DNA of 64,000 nucleotides from Pseudomonadota bacterium (GCA_020161615.1 JAIUPD010000007.1:186001-250000), one strand, 5' to 3'; positions 7,875-17,703 are shown, numbered from the stretch's first letter. Numbers and translations: made by a program. The notes: a model not told the origin generated them from the letters alone.

Positions 7875-9719
7875 TCATTGCGCCGCTTCCGGCTGCCCTT
7901 CCGAGGCCTGCTGGTGCGCCCACATCTCGGCGTAGCGACCGCCCCGCGCCATCAGCACGGCATGCGAGCCCTCCTCGACCACCACGCCCTCTTCCAGCAC
8001 CACGATCCGGTCGGCATCGACCACGGTCGAAAGCCGGTGCGCGATGGTGATCACCGTCCGCCCGCTGCCCGCCGCGGCCAGCGCCTCCTGGATCCCGCGC
8101 TCGGTATGGGTGTCCAGCGCCGAGGTCGCCTCGTCCAGCAGCAGGATCGCCGGATCCTTCAGCAGCGTCCGGGCGATCCCGACCCGCTGCTTCTCGCCGC
8201 CCGAGAGTTTCAACCCGCGCTCGCCGACCTGGGTCTGATAGCCCTCGGGCAGCAGGCGGATGAAATCGTGGATCCGGGCGGCGCGGGCCGCGGCCTCGAC
8301 CTCCTCCTGCGTGGCGTCGTCCTTGCCGTAGGCGATGTTGTAATAGATCGTGTCGTTGAAGAGCACGGTGTCCTGCGGCACCACCCCGATGGCCGCATGC
8401 AGGCTGTCCAGCGTCACGTCCCGGATATCCTGCCCGTCGATGGTCAGCCGCCCGCCGCTCACATCGTAAAAGCGGAACAAAAGCCGGCCGATGGTCGATT
8501 TTCCGCTGCCCGAGCGGCCGACCAGCGCCACTTTCTGCCCCGCCGGCACGTCGATGGTGACGCCCTTCAGGATCTCACGCTCGGGGTCATAGGCGAAGCG
8601 AACATCCTCAAGCCGCACATGCCCGCCCGCAAGCCGCAGGGGCACCGCGCCCGGTTTCTCGGTCACGTCCGGCGCCTGCCCCAGCAGGCCGAACATCTCG
8701 CCCATATCGACCAGCGCCTGCCGGATCTCGCGGTAGACCGTGCCGAGGAAGTTCAGGGGCATGGTGATCTGGATCATGTAGGCGTTGACCATGACGAAAT
8801 CCCCGACCGTCAGTTGGCCGTTCTGCACGCCGATGGCGGCCATGATCATGACCACCACAAGGCCCGTGGTGATCAGGGCCGATTGGCCGAAATTCAGCAC
8901 CGCCAGCGAATATTGCGTCTTCAGCGCCGCCGCCTCGTAGCCCGCCATCGCCCCGTCATAGCGCCGCGCCTCGCGCCCTTCGGCGTTGAAATACTTGACG
9001 GTCTCGAAGTTCAGCAGGCTGTCGATGGCCTTCTGGTTGGCGTCCGTATCCTGCTCGTTCATCACCCGGCGGATCTTCACACGCCATTCGGTCACGGCAA
9101 AGGTGAACCAGACATAAAGGGCGATGGTGACGACGATCACCGCCAGATACCAGACGTCGAAGAGGACCAGCATCACCACCGCGATCATCAGCAGTTCCAG
9201 GACCAGCGGCCCGATCGAGAACAGCAGGAACCTGAGCAGGAAATCCACGCCCTTGACGCCCCGCTCGATGATCCGGCTCAGGCCGCCGGTCTTGCGCGTC
9301 AGGTGATAGCGCAGGCTCAGCGCATGGATATGGGTAAAGGTCTCCAGCGCCAATTGCCGGAGCGCCCGTTGCCCCACGGCGGCAAAGAAGGCGTCGCGCA
9401 ATTGCTGGAAACCGTTGTTCATCAGCCGCGCCATGCCATAGGCGATGGTCAGCCCGACCGCCCCGATCCCCACCAGCCAGCCCGCGTCCAGGGGCGAGGG
9501 CGCCAGCGCATCGACCGCCGCCTTGTACAGCATGGGCGAGCCCACCGCGATCAGCTTCGAGATCAGCAGCGCCGTCATGGCCAGCACGACACGGGCACGC
9601 AGCCCCGTCTCGCCCTCGGGCCAGAGATAGGGCGCGACCTTGGCGATGGTCGCCCAGCCCGAGGCGCGGGGCTGGTCGGGATCGGTCGGCAAGGCGGTCT
9701 TCGAGGGGCGATAGCGCAT
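7875..9719 (-). CDS. ATM1-type ABC exporter (transmembrane plus ATPase half-transporter)
   Basis: About 614 residues: an N-terminal six-helix membrane domain (about 30-330) fused to an ATPase domain. Motifs are Walker A GRSGSGKST, signature LKLSGGEKQR, Walker B AILLLDEATSALD and the switch His in ITIAHRLSTV. The membrane-domain wording YFNAEGREARRYD and YHLTRKTGGLSRIIERGVKG is characteristic of the Atm1/HMT1 family, which exports glutathione-linked sulfur, iron-sulfur precursors or metal complexes and works as a homodimer. ATG 9719 (MRYRPSK) was chosen; a TTG at 9779 would add 20 residues without family similarity. Confidence 0.93.
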   Translation of the reverse strand: MRYRPSKTALPTDPDQPRASGWATIAKVAPYLWPEGETGLRARVVLAMTALLISKLIAVGSPMLYKAAVDALAPSPLDAGWLVGIGAVGLTIAYGMARLMNNGFQQLRDAFFAAVGQRALRQLALETFTHIHALSLRYHLTRKTGGLSRIIERGVKGVDFLLRFLLFSIGPLVLELLMIAVVMLVLFDVWYLAVIVVTIALYVWFTFAVTEWRVKIRRVMNEQDTDANQKAIDSLLNFETVKYFNAEGREARRYDGAMAGYEAAALKTQYSLAVLNFGQSALITTGLVVVMIMAAIGVQNGQLTVGDFVMVNAYMIQITMPLNFLGTVYREIRQALVDMGEMFGLLGQAPDVTEKPGAVPLRLAGGHVRLEDVRFAYDPEREILKGVTIDVPAGQKVALVGRSGSGKSTIGRLLFRFYDVSGGRLTIDGQDIRDVTLDSLHAAIGVVPQDTVLFNDTIYYNIAYGKDDATQEEVEAAARAARIHDFIRLLPEGYQTQVGERGLKLSGGEKQRVGIARTLLKDPAILLLDEATSALDTHTERGIQEALAAAGSGRTVITIAHRLSTVVDADRIVVLEEGVVVEEGSHAVLMARGGRYAEMWAHQQASEGQPEAAQ

Positions 9720-9847
9720 GGGGTTCCGGGCTGGCAGGGGGCTGGCGTGCGGACAGAGGTAATGCCCCGGCCCGGTCAAGACCAGTCAGGTCAAGGGCTT
9801 TCCTGCCGCCCGCGTCGGGGGCGGTCAGGGTGTCGGTGTCGGCTGGC

Positions 9848-12112
9848 CTAATTCTCGGGCAGGGTAAAGACCTGGCCGGGATAGATCAGGTCGGGATCGC
9901 GGATCTGGCCCCGGTTGGCGCGGTAGATGATGACATAGCGCTCGCCCGCCCCGTAGCGCTCACGCGAAATGTGCCAGAGCGTGTGGCCGGGCTGCACGGT
10001 GATCAGCGAAACCCGGGGCGCGCCTGTGCCCGGAGCAGCCTCGAAAGCGCTGCCCGAGACCGGCCCCGACGCTGCGGCCTGGGCGGTCTGGGCGGGGAGG
10101 CTTGCGTCGGCCGAGGCGCTCTGCCCCGCCGGCGCGCCGGTGGCAACCGCCCCGGCCGCATTCCCGGCCGCCGGGGGCGTCCCCGAGCCGGTCACCAGCG
10201 CGGTGGCGCCGCCCTCGGCCGCCCCCTGACCCGAGACCGCGCCGCTGACCGCAGCCGAGCCGCCGCTGTCGGCATTCCCCGTCCCCCCGGCAGAGGCCCC
10301 GGCCAAGGCCGTTCCGCCGCCGCCGGTCGTCCCGCTGTCGCCATTGCCGCTGCCTTCGGCATTGCCGGTCCCGGTCAGCACCGTTCCGGCGCGGTCGCTG
10401 GCCACGGCCCCGCCTTCGCCGTTGCCGGATCCCTCGACATTGCCCGCGGACTCCGTCAGTGCCGCGCTGCCCGTCCCGCTCTCCGTTGGCACCAAAGCCC
10501 CGCTACCGCCATTGCCGGTTCCCCCGGCCTCGCCCGAGACGCCCGCCAGTTGCGTCCCGCTGCCCGCCCCCTCGGTCCCGGCTTCGCTGCCGGTGGGCTC
10601 GGCAGCGGCGGGTTCCGGGCGCGAGGCGATCGAGGGGCCGTCGCGGGGCGGCGTGACCGCCTCGCCCCCCGTCGCCGCGGCGACACCCGCCTCCTGCGCC
10701 GCGGTCTGCGGGGCGGGCGGGGGCGCCACGGGGCTTTCGGTCGCTGAAGCCGTGGCTTCCGGCGCCGGAGTCGGCGCGCTGCCGCTGCCGGTCACATTGC
10801 CGCCTGCGGCCCGGGCCCGCGCGGCTGCGATCACCTCGGGCGCCTCGCGCTGGAATGGGGTCTCAAAGCGGGATTCGACACCGCCCTCGGGGGTCAGCTG
10901 ATCGACGCGCAGCGTGTAGATGCCCGGTGCGATGGCCGGCAGATCCAGCCGCCAGTCGCCCCGCTCGGCCTGCGCCACGGCAATCGGCCGGTTGTCGAGA
11001 TAGATCCGCAGATCCGCGCTCGGCGCGCTGCCGGCGGCGCGGCCCGAGATCTGCACCTCACCCGCCTCGGAATAGCTGATGGACTCGATGACCACATTGT
11101 CCATGACGCTCGGGCCCTGATCCAGCACTTCGACCCCGCCGTCGCCGCGCAGGAGGAAGGCGGTGGGCATGTCGGGCGCAGCGTCCGAGGCCAGTTGCTC
11201 CGGCGCGGCCGGGGTCGGGGCCGGTTCCGGCAGCGCGGGCGCCGTCGCCACGCTGCTGTCGGGTTCAGGGGGCTCGGTAGCGGCAGGCAGCGGCTCGGCG
11301 GTCTCCGCCCCGGCGTCACCCGTGTCGCCGGGACGCTCAGACACCGCCGCCGAGGCCTCAGGGGCCGCCGGCTCAGGCTCGTCAGAGGGCGCCCCCCCGA
11401 CCTCAGCCCCGGGCGCCTCCGTCAGCGGCGCAGGCCCACCTTCCGCCACGACAGCCCCCTCGGGAATCGCCGATCCGGGCGTCCCCTCCGGCAAGGCGAC
11501 GCCCTCCTCGCCCGCGCCGGTCTCCGCAGGCGGTGCCGGGATCGCGGGCGGCTCCGGCACGTCCAGCGCCGCCAGTTGTTCGGGGCGCGGGGTCAGCACG
11601 ACCGTATCCTCGGCCATCGTGACCTGCCCCGCGGCATCGGCCATCTCCAGCGTCATGACCTGCACCTCGGCACTCGCCCCCAGCGAGAACATCGCCACGA
11701 ACTGGCCCGACCCATCCGCCGCCGCCTCGGCCACCGGAGCGCCATCGACCCTGAGCGTCACCGCCGCCCCGGGCGCCGCCGAGCCCGCGACCAACGCTTC
11801 GCCGTCGCGGGCCACGCGCACCACGTCGAAACGGGGCGGGACAGGTTGTTCCTGGGCGGCCTGATCCTGGACGGATGGCGCTTCGGCCGGCGCGGGGGCC
11901 GGAGGTTGGGGCGTGTTGGCAGCAACCGGCGCGTCGGCGGGCAGGTTGGCGGGCGCGGACCCGGCCGGGGCCTGACCCGTCCCCGTCGATGCGCCGGGTG
12001 CGCCCGCCGGCGCCACCCCGTCCCCCTGCATCCCGGCTGCGAGCCAGACGGCGACGGCCGCCGCCGCGGCCATCGTGCCGCCCCCCAGGATCCAGACCAG
12101 GTTTCGCGCCAT
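9848..12112 (-). CDS. Membrane-anchored LysM-domain peptidoglycan-binding protein with long disordered linker
   Basis: A 754-residue protein. One N-terminal transmembrane segment (LVWILGGGTMAAAAAVAVWL) is followed by a proline/alanine-rich part, an Ig-like segment (about 85-165), a second Ig-like segment (about 330-420; IYLDNRPIAVAQAERGDWRL), then about 250 residues of G/S/A/E-rich low complexity with irregular GSGNGEGG-like units. A C-terminal LysM domain (about 705-753; VQPGHTLWHISRERYG, ending in PGQVFTLPEN) binds peptidoglycan. The ATG at 12112 has GGGAGA upstream; a TTG at 12160 is less likely. It is divergent from the LOG gene, 107 bases apart. No enzyme domain was seen, so a cell-wall anchoring role is inferred. 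Confidence 0.88.
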   Translation of the reverse strand: MARNLVWILGGGTMAAAAAVAVWLAAGMQGDGVAPAGAPGASTGTGQAPAGSAPANLPADAPVAANTPQPPAPAPAEAPSVQDQAAQEQPVPPRFDVVRVARDGEALVAGSAAPGAAVTLRVDGAPVAEAAADGSGQFVAMFSLGASAEVQVMTLEMADAAGQVTMAEDTVVLTPRPEQLAALDVPEPPAIPAPPAETGAGEEGVALPEGTPGSAIPEGAVVAEGGPAPLTEAPGAEVGGAPSDEPEPAAPEASAAVSERPGDTGDAGAETAEPLPAATEPPEPDSSVATAPALPEPAPTPAAPEQLASDAAPDMPTAFLLRGDGGVEVLDQGPSVMDNVVIESISYSEAGEVQISGRAAGSAPSADLRIYLDNRPIAVAQAERGDWRLDLPAIAPGIYTLRVDQLTPEGGVESRFETPFQREAPEVIAAARARAAGGNVTGSGSAPTPAPEATASATESPVAPPPAPQTAAQEAGVAAATGGEAVTPPRDGPSIASRPEPAAAEPTGSEAGTEGAGSGTQLAGVSGEAGGTGNGGSGALVPTESGTGSAALTESAGNVEGSGNGEGGAVASDRAGTVLTGTGNAEGSGNGDSGTTGGGGTALAGASAGGTGNADSGGSAAVSGAVSGQGAAEGGATALVTGSGTPPAAGNAAGAVATGAPAGQSASADASLPAQTAQAAASGPVSGSAFEAAPGTGAPRVSLITVQPGHTLWHISRERYGAGERYVIIYRANRGQIRDPDLIYPGQVFTLPEN

Positions 12113-12219
12113 CTTGCCTAATTCTCCCCATGGGCCTCTGCCCTTGTTCCCTTGTACCAACGCCCGTATCTATGGGCAAAACAATATTCGTCCCCCAAGG
12201 TCTTGCGAAAGGACCCTTC

Positions 12220-12780
12220 ATGTCGGCCTTCCCCCCTTCGGTCTGCGTCTTCTGTGGCTCGCGTCCCGGCAACGACCCGGCGATGGTCGGGCTCGCGCGG
12301 GATACGGGGCAGATGCTGGCCCGGCGCGGCTGGCGGCTGGTCTATGGCGCGGGCGATATCGGGCTGATGGGTGAGACGGCGCGCGCCGCGCAGGCGGCAG
12401 GCGGGCGCACCTTCGGCGTCATCCCGACGCATCTGATGCAGGGCGAGGCGGCGCGCGCCGGCCTCGACGCGCTGGTCATCACCGAGACGATGCACGAGCG
12501 CAAGAAGGTGATGTTCGCCAATTCCCACGCCATCGCCGTGCTGCCCGGCGGCGCCGGCACGCTGGACGAATTCTTCGAGGTGGTGACCTGGGCGCAGATC
12601 GGGCTGCACCGCAAGCCGATCGTGCTGGTCGATCAGAACGGCTTCTGGCAGCCGCTGCTGGCCCTGATCGACCATGTGATCGCCCAAGGCTTCGCCCCGG
12701 CCTTCCTGCGCGACCTGGTGACCGTGGTGTCGGATGTGGCGATGCTGGAAGTCGCCCTGTCGGCGCATCTGCCGGGCTGA
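12220..12780 (+). CDS. LOG-family Rossmann-fold protein (TIGR00730), putative nucleoside-5'-monophosphate phosphoribohydrolase
   Basis: A 186-residue protein with the two LOG hallmarks: the nucleotide-fold opening VCVFCGSRPGNDP, and the PGGxGTxxE motif as LPGGAGTLDEFFEVVTW. ERKKVMF precedes the latter, as usual. Members hydrolyse N6-substituted adenosine monophosphates (cytokinin-activating LOG) or AMP-like nucleotides, and many bacterial copies are of unknown physiological role. Chosen start ATG 12220 (MSAFPPSVCVFCGS) places the fold at residue 8; a longer upstream reading lacks similarity. It is convergent with a secreted-protein gene, 16 bases between stops. Confidence 0.92.
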   Translation: MSAFPPSVCVFCGSRPGNDPAMVGLARDTGQMLARRGWRLVYGAGDIGLMGETARAAQAAGGRTFGVIPTHLMQGEAARAGLDALVITETMHERKKVMFANSHAIAVLPGGAGTLDEFFEVVTWAQIGLHRKPIVLVDQNGFWQPLLALIDHVIAQGFAPAFLRDLVTVVSDVAMLEVALSAHLPG

Positions 12781-12796
12781 GGCGGCGGCCTGTGGC

Positions 12797-13774
12797 CTAG
12801 TCCAAGCTGCACACCTGCTGCTGCTCGACACTGATCGGGCGCCCGTCGATCACCATGTCCAGCGCATAGATCGAGGTAACGCGGAAAAGGCTGGCGAGGT
12901 CGTAGACCTCGTAGCCGCTGAGCGCCATCTCGATGGGTGGCCGGCCGGGCAGCATCAAGGGCGCGCGGGCGATGAATTCGAAGACGAGGCCCTGCTGCCC
13001 GCCCTCGGCCGTCAGTCCCGTCGCCCCGCCCGCATAGGCGAAATCCCCCATGGTCGAGGTGCCGCCGGTCATCGCCCCCAGGATCGCCGCGGCGCTGCGC
13101 AGGGCCTCGTCGGGCTCGTCGCTGCCGATCCAGGTCTGCCCCAGAACCACCTGCCCGCTTTCGATGAACCAGCTGGGGTTGTTGCGGACCACGGCCTCGA
13201 CCACGGTCATGAAATCCCGGTAATCCTGCGTGGATTCGGCGATCAGCTCGCCCGTGTTCTTGTCCCGCAACCCGCCTTGCACCGGGCTGAGGTCAAGCTG
13301 GCCGAGGTCGTCATCGATCAGCACCCGGGTCAACAGATACTCGCGGCCATCCGACCGCAGTTCCAGGCGCAACCGACCCTGCACGTCGCGGCCGTCGAAG
13401 ACCACATCGACCCAGCCGTCCGGTCGGCGGCGCAGTTCAACCCGGTCATCGCCCTCGGGCGGCCCCGCCCCCGGAATGGACGAGCGATAGGTGGTGCGGC
13501 ATCGGGCGGCAACGCTCGGGGCAGCGGTCAGCGGCACCGGCGCGGTGATCGGCAGCAGCGTCCCGGGAAAGAACCCCAGTCCCGCCATCCCGCTGGGCGA
13601 GCCCTCCCGCGCGCGGCGCAGGATTTCGGCCACCCCGTCGATCCGTGCCTGGCTGCTGTCGCCACGAAAGCCGCCCGCCAGCGCGCGCGCTTGCGCTTCG
13701 TCCGCGGCAGTCAGCTGAGCCAATCCGGTGCCCGGCAGGCACAAGAGGACAAGACACCCCATCGTCAGACGCAT
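12797..13774 (-). CDS. Secreted protein of unknown function
   Basis: A 325-residue protein with a clear Sec signal peptide (MRLTMGCLVLLCLPGTGLAQ, cleavage about residue 19-20). The mature part shows an early helical region rich in Ala/Arg, then beta-rich segments including VDVVFDGRDVQGRLRLELRS and a C-terminal YEVYDLASLFRVTSIYALDM. I do not recognise a family or catalytic motif. ATG 13774 has AAGGAGG at ideal spacing. It lies between the LOG gene (convergent) and gatB (same strand, 137 bases upstream with a terminator between), so it is probably transcribed alone. Confidence 0.75.
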   Translation of the reverse strand: MRLTMGCLVLLCLPGTGLAQLTAADEAQARALAGGFRGDSSQARIDGVAEILRRAREGSPSGMAGLGFFPGTLLPITAPVPLTAAPSVAARCRTTYRSSIPGAGPPEGDDRVELRRRPDGWVDVVFDGRDVQGRLRLELRSDGREYLLTRVLIDDDLGQLDLSPVQGGLRDKNTGELIAESTQDYRDFMTVVEAVVRNNPSWFIESGQVVLGQTWIGSDEPDEALRSAAAILGAMTGGTSTMGDFAYAGGATGLTAEGGQQGLVFEFIARAPLMLPGRPPIEMALSGYEVYDLASLFRVTSIYALDMVIDGRPISVEQQQVCSLD

Positions 13775-13880
13775 CGGCCACCTCCTTGTCGCGGAGGTCA
13801 GTCTAGGGACGGCAGACCGCCTGTCAACGCGGCAGGCGCATCGCAGGGGCCGCGCCGCAGCCGCAGGCAGTCTTGGGACG

Positions 13881-13904
13881 GGGGCAGGAGGAAGCCCCTG
13901 CCCC
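13881..13904 (-). terminator. Hairpin terminator after gatB
   Basis: GGGGCAGG and CCTGCCCC form an 8-base-pair stem 7 bases past the gatB stop on the minus strand. No clear T-run follows. Confidence 0.6.
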
Positions 13905-13911
13905 GCCCGGA

Positions 13912-15426
13912 TCAGAGGCCCAGCTTCGCCGTCACCAGGTCGTTGACCGCCGCCGGGTTGGCCTTGCCGCCGGTCGCCTTCATCACCTGGCCGACGAACC
14001 AGCCCGCCAGCTTGGGATTGGCCTTGGCCTTTTCCACCTGCGCGGGGTTCGCGGCGATGATCTCGTCCACTGCCTTCTCGATGGCGCCGGTGTCCGTGAC
14101 CTGCTTCATGCCCCGTGCCTCGACGATCTGGGCCGGGTCGCCGCCCTCGGTCCAGAGGATCTCGAACAGGTCCTTGGCGATCTTGCCCGAGATGTCGCCC
14201 GACTTGATCAGCCGGATCACCCCGCCCAGTTGCCCGGGCGAGACTGGGCTTTCGCCGATCTCCTGGCCTTCCTTCTTCAGGCGGCCGAAAAGTTCGTTGA
14301 TCACCCAGTTCGCGGCCAGCTTGCCATCCTCGCCCACGGCCACCACCGCCTCGAAGAAATCGGCATTCTCCACCTCGGCGGTCAGCACCGAGGCGTCGTA
14401 ATCGGTCAGGCCGAAATCCGTGATGAAGCGGGCCTTCTTGGCGTCCGGCAGTTCCGGCATGCCCGAGGCGATGCCATCGACCCAGGCTTGCTCGATCTCC
14501 AGCGGCAGCAGGTCGGGATCGGGGAAATAGCGGTAATCCTGCGCCTCTTCCTTCGAGCGCATCGAGCGGGTCTCGCCCTTGTCGGGATCGTAGAGACGGG
14601 TCTCCTGATCGACCTTGCCGCCATCCTCCAGAATGGCGATCTGGCGGCGGGCCTCGTAATCAATGGCCTGCTGGATGAAGCGCATGGAGTTCATGTTCTT
14701 GATCTCGCACCGCGTGCCGAGATGCGAGAAATCCTGTGTCGCCTGGTACTTCTCATACTGGCCGGGCTTGCAGACCGAGACGTTGACGTCGGCCCGCAGG
14801 TTGCCGTTCTGCATGTTGCCGTCGCAGGTGCCCAGATAGCGCAGGATCTGCCGCAGCTTGGCGACATAGGCGGCAGCTTCCTCAGGACCCCGGATGTCGG
14901 GACGCGAGACGATCTCCATCAGCGGCACGCCGGTGCGGTTGAAGTCGATGAAGGACATGGTGGGGTCCATGTCATGGATCGACTTGCCCGCATCCTGCTC
15001 GACATGGATCCGCTCGATCCGCACCACGCGCGCCACGCCCGGCCCCATCTCGACGATCACCTCGCCCTCGCCGACGATGGGATGGTAGAGTTGGCTGATC
15101 TGATAGCCCTGCGGGTTGTCGGGGTAGAAGTAATTCTTGCGGTCGAAGGCCGACCAGAGGTTGATCTGCGCCTTGAGGCCCAGCCCCGTGCGCACCGCCT
15201 GCTCGATGCAGAATTCGTTGACCACCGGCAGCATGCCCGGCATCGCCGCATCGACGAAGGCCACGTTGGAATTCGGTTCGGCCCCGAAGGTGGTGCTGGC
15301 GCCGGAGAAGAGCTTGCCCTGGGTCGAGATCTGGGCATGGATTTCCATGCCGATGACCAATTCCCAATCGCCCTTGGCTCCGGCGATGACCTTGGGTTTG
15401 GGGGCATCAAAGCTGAGATCGAGCAT
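13912..15426 (-). CDS. gatB: Aspartyl/glutamyl-tRNA(Asn/Gln) amidotransferase subunit B
   Basis: A 504-residue kinase/transamidation subunit of GatCAB, which converts Glu-tRNA(Gln) and Asp-tRNA(Asn) to the amidated forms. N-terminal signature [13 protein letters not shown], then the conserved [19 protein letters not shown] block, the [14 protein letters not shown] segment, and the C-terminal YqeY-like tRNA-binding tail ([25 protein letters not shown] is its core, at about residues 465-490). Start ATG 15426 ([12 protein letters not shown]) has AAGGA upstream. gatA and gatC are not adjacent, which is common in this group. Confidence 0.97.
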   Translation of the reverse strand: MLDLSFDAPKPKVIAGAKGDWELVIGMEIHAQISTQGKLFSGASTTFGAEPNSNVAFVDAAMPGMLPVVNEFCIEQAVRTGLGLKAQINLWSAFDRKNYFYPDNPQGYQISQLYHPIVGEGEVIVEMGPGVARVVRIERIHVEQDAGKSIHDMDPTMSFIDFNRTGVPLMEIVSRPDIRGPEEAAAYVAKLRQILRYLGTCDGNMQNGNLRADVNVSVCKPGQYEKYQATQDFSHLGTRCEIKNMNSMRFIQQAIDYEARRQIAILEDGGKVDQETRLYDPDKGETRSMRSKEEAQDYRYFPDPDLLPLEIEQAWVDGIASGMPELPDAKKARFITDFGLTDYDASVLTAEVENADFFEAVVAVGEDGKLAANWVINELFGRLKKEGQEIGESPVSPGQLGGVIRLIKSGDISGKIAKDLFEILWTEGGDPAQIVEARGMKQVTDTGAIEKAVDEIIAANPAQVEKAKANPKLAGWFVGQVMKATGGKANPAAVNDLVTAKLGL

Positions 15427-15600
15427 GTCACAATCCTTGTCAGGCTTGGAGCCGGTTCTAGAACGCCCGCCGGGCAAGGAAAAGCGCTTTTCCACCCGGC
15501 GCCTTTCCGCCCATCACCGGGGACCGCGCGCGCGCCCGTCTTGCGCCGCCTCCGCCTTGGAGTCAGGAGGAAAGCGATATCAACAACCCTGGCTTGCCCG

Positions 15601-16167
15601 ATGCGTTCCGCCCTGTTTCTTCTGCCGCTGCTTGCAGCCTGCGCCGCCACCCCGCACGAGGACACGACTCCCGAGGTCGCGGCACGCTGGAACTTCCGAC
15701 CCGAGGCGGCGGAATGGAACACGGCCATGATCGAGGCGCTGCTGACCCATGGCAACGACATGGTGCAGGCGGTGCCGGCGGATGTGGAAACCTTCTGCCC
15801 GGACTACGCCGAAGCCTCGCCCAGCCAGCGCGCGGCGTTCTACGTCGCTTTCTTCTCGGGTCTGGCGCGGTTCGAGAGCACCTGGAACCCGCAGGCTGCG
15901 GGCGGCGGCGGGGCCTATCAGGGGCTGCTGCAGATCTCGCCGGCGACGGCGCGCCATCACGGCTGCGACCTGGGCGAGAACGGGCTCTACGACGGGGCCG
16001 ACAATCTGTCCTGCGCGGTGCGCATTGCCTCGGCCGCGGTGACGCGGGACGGGGTGCTGGTGCAGGGCGCGGGCGGCGTCGCCGCGGATTGGCCGCCGAT
16101 GCGCAACGCCGACCATCGCCGCGAGATCGCGGAATTCACCACCACCCTGCCGCAATGCGCCAGCTGA
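15601..16167 (+). CDS. Lipoprotein with lytic-transglycosylase-like (SLT) fold
   Basis: A 188-residue protein. The signal ends in a lipobox (LLPLLAAC, Cys at about residue 13), so it is an outer-membrane or periplasmic lipoprotein. The central block ARFESTWNPQAAGGGGAYQGLLQISPATARHHGCDL matches the transglycosylase SLT core: Glu after RF (catalytic), a Gly-rich stretch, then the GLLQIS motif. The C-terminal part contains paired cysteines. Predicted to cleave peptidoglycan glycan strands. Short for the family, with no additional domain. ATG 15601 was chosen; a much longer upstream in-frame reading lies antisense to gatB and is not real. Convergent with the YbjN gene. Confidence 0.82.
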   Translation: MRSALFLLPLLAACAATPHEDTTPEVAARWNFRPEAAEWNTAMIEALLTHGNDMVQAVPADVETFCPDYAEASPSQRAAFYVAFFSGLARFESTWNPQAAGGGGAYQGLLQISPATARHHGCDLGENGLYDGADNLSCAVRIASAAVTRDGVLVQGAGGVAADWPPMRNADHRREIAEFTTTLPQCAS

Positions 16168-16190
16168 GCGCCGAGACCTGAGAACGGCGG

Positions 16191-16217
16191 CGATCGGGGC
16201 CCCTGGGGCCCCGATCG
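16191..16217. terminator. Bidirectional terminator between convergent genes
   Basis: CGATCGGGGCCCC, one T, then GGGGCCCCGATCG: a 13-base perfect inverted repeat lying between the stops at 16167 (+) and 16226 (-). Confidence 0.8.
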
Positions 16218-16225
16218 GGCCTTGA

Positions 16226-16792
16226 TCACTTGCTGCGCGCGGCCGGCGGCGCCGAGGGCGTGGCCGAGGTCGAAGGCGCGCTCGGCGCCATCCCGGCGGC
16301 CTCGAAGCCCGGATCGACCACCTGCTCGCGGAACTGGCGCACGACGGCTTGCCACCACTGGATGGAATCGTCGAAATTCGTCGCCGTCACGCCGCCCGCC
16401 AGGTTCACGTCCCATTCGATCGTGGCGTTGTTGTTGGCGTCGAGATAAGCGGCCGAGAAGCGGCGGTCCCGGTTCCACTGGTTCATCCGGTCCATGGAAT
16501 GGGCCCCGTTCGATTCCCACCAGGCGCGGAACTGGACCGAGGTGCATTCCTGATGCGCATCGTTGCAGTTGAGGAACGATATCGTGTAGACGATGCCGTC
16601 CATCTCGCCGCGCAGCCAGACGCCATCCGCATCCTCGCGCCGCTCGATCGTGCCGTAGGCGCGGGCGAGTTCGGCGATGCGGTCCACGTCATTTCCGGTA
16701 ATCATCCCGTTCAGCGATTGCTGCGCCAGGACAGGGCCCGCCCCCAGCAGCGCGACCAGCGCGGGAACGGCGAAAAGGCGTACTGAAATCAT
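16226..16792 (-). CDS. Secreted YbjN-domain protein
   Basis: A 188-residue protein with a Sec signal (MISVRLFAVPALVALLGAGPVLA, cleavage about residue 23). The mature region reads LNGMITGNDVDRIAELARAYG, then WLRGEMDGIVYTISFLNC, and QFRAWWESNG, matching YbjN-type putative sensory transduction regulators. About 25 C-terminal residues are Pro/Ala/Ser-rich. Ribosome site GGAGG precedes ATG 16792. Biochemical role is unknown. It is convergent with the SLT lipoprotein gene across a strong terminator. Confidence 0.82.
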   Translation of the reverse strand: MISVRLFAVPALVALLGAGPVLAQQSLNGMITGNDVDRIAELARAYGTIERREDADGVWLRGEMDGIVYTISFLNCNDAHQECTSVQFRAWWESNGAHSMDRMNQWNRDRRFSAAYLDANNNATIEWDVNLAGGVTATNFDDSIQWWQAVVRQFREQVVDPGFEAAGMAPSAPSTSATPSAPPAARSK

Positions 16793-17033
16793 GTTAATCC
16801 CTCCGAGAAAACGTCACAGGACGCTAGCATCCCAGCTTTTCACCTGACAATCAAAAGCCCGTTGATCGGGTGAAATATCCTGTGCTCTGGCGGGCTTCAG
16901 GGCCGGCAGACCGGCAAGCCCCGGCCGATGCCGCAGGGCCCGCCGCCTTGCCCGCTTGCAATGCGGGGCCGATTGCCGCAAAAGGCGCGAGAGCCAGCCG
17001 GTGCGATCCGGCACGCACAAGCCGGAAACCCCG

Positions 17034-17525
17034 ATGCACGAATACAAGGTCGTCCCCGCCCCCCAGCGCGCGGCAAAAACCAAGGGTCTGAAGACCACCG
17101 CCGACCGCTTCGCCCATACGCTGGCCGAACGGATCAACGCCGAAGCGGCGGGCGGCTGGCACTTCGTGCGGACCGAGACGTTGCCCTGCGAGGAACGCTC
17201 GCGGCTGGGGTCGGTCCGGGTCTCGCAACAGGTCGTGATGATCTTTGCCCGCGAACTGGGCGCGACAAGGCCCGACGCGGGCGCAGCGCTGGCCGCGGCG
17301 CAAGGAGTCGCGGCACCGGCGGCCGAAGCGCCCGCGCCTGCCGTCAGCGCCGCGCCGACGGCCACGCCCCTTGCCACCCCCCTCGCCGCCCCGCTGGCCA
17401 CCCCGGTGCGTCGGCAGGAGCCGCTCTTCCGCTCGGGCGCCATGCTGCGGGCCGAAGGGGCGGCGCGCTCGGAACCCGTGCTGCGCCCCCGCGGCACCGG
17501 GGCCGAGGATGACGCGCAGGGCTGA
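17034..17525 (+). CDS. DUF4177-like protein with Ala/Pro-rich linker
   Basis: A 163-residue protein. Residues 1-65 (MHEYKVVPAPQRAAKTKGLK, AERINAEAAGGWHFVRTETLP, VVMIFARE) match the short DUF4177 fold seen in many alphaproteobacteria. Residues 70-125 are a repetitive Ala/Pro/Thr segment (ATPLATPLAAPLATP), followed by a short basic tail. No signal peptide. Function unknown. About 240 bases upstream separate it from the divergent YbjN gene; I see no gene there. Confidence 0.78.
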   Translation: MHEYKVVPAPQRAAKTKGLKTTADRFAHTLAERINAEAAGGWHFVRTETLPCEERSRLGSVRVSQQVVMIFARELGATRPDAGAALAAAQGVAAPAAEAPAPAVSAAPTATPLATPLAAPLATPVRRQEPLFRSGAMLRAEGAARSEPVLRPRGTGAEDDAQG

Positions 17526-17703
17526 AGGGTCCGAAAGCTGCCGGACGGCGCGCATCAGGCGCGCAACCCTTTCCTTTCCCCCGCGAAAAACGATAGACTT
17601 GCGCCTCCGACTCGCGGCCCCGGCTTTCCGGCAGGCCGGAGCCGATCCGCGATGACCGAATCCGCCCAGACCGAAGGCCGAGCAGCAGGCAAACAGCAAA
17701 GCC

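Noticed and set aside
7845-9851. 668-codon + strand open frame opposite the ATM1 exporter
   Set aside because: Shadow of the exporter; composition His/Arg/Gln-rich without motifs.
10200-10600. Possible repeat array or CRISPR in the LysM gene
   Set aside because: The repeats are irregular, in frame and encode Gly/Ser/Glu/Asn-rich linker. No constant repeat or spacer length.
13873-16167. 764-codon + strand open frame whose end is the SLT lipoprotein
   Set aside because: The first 576 codons are antisense to gatB. Only the last 189 codons from 15601 have a start, signal and motif.
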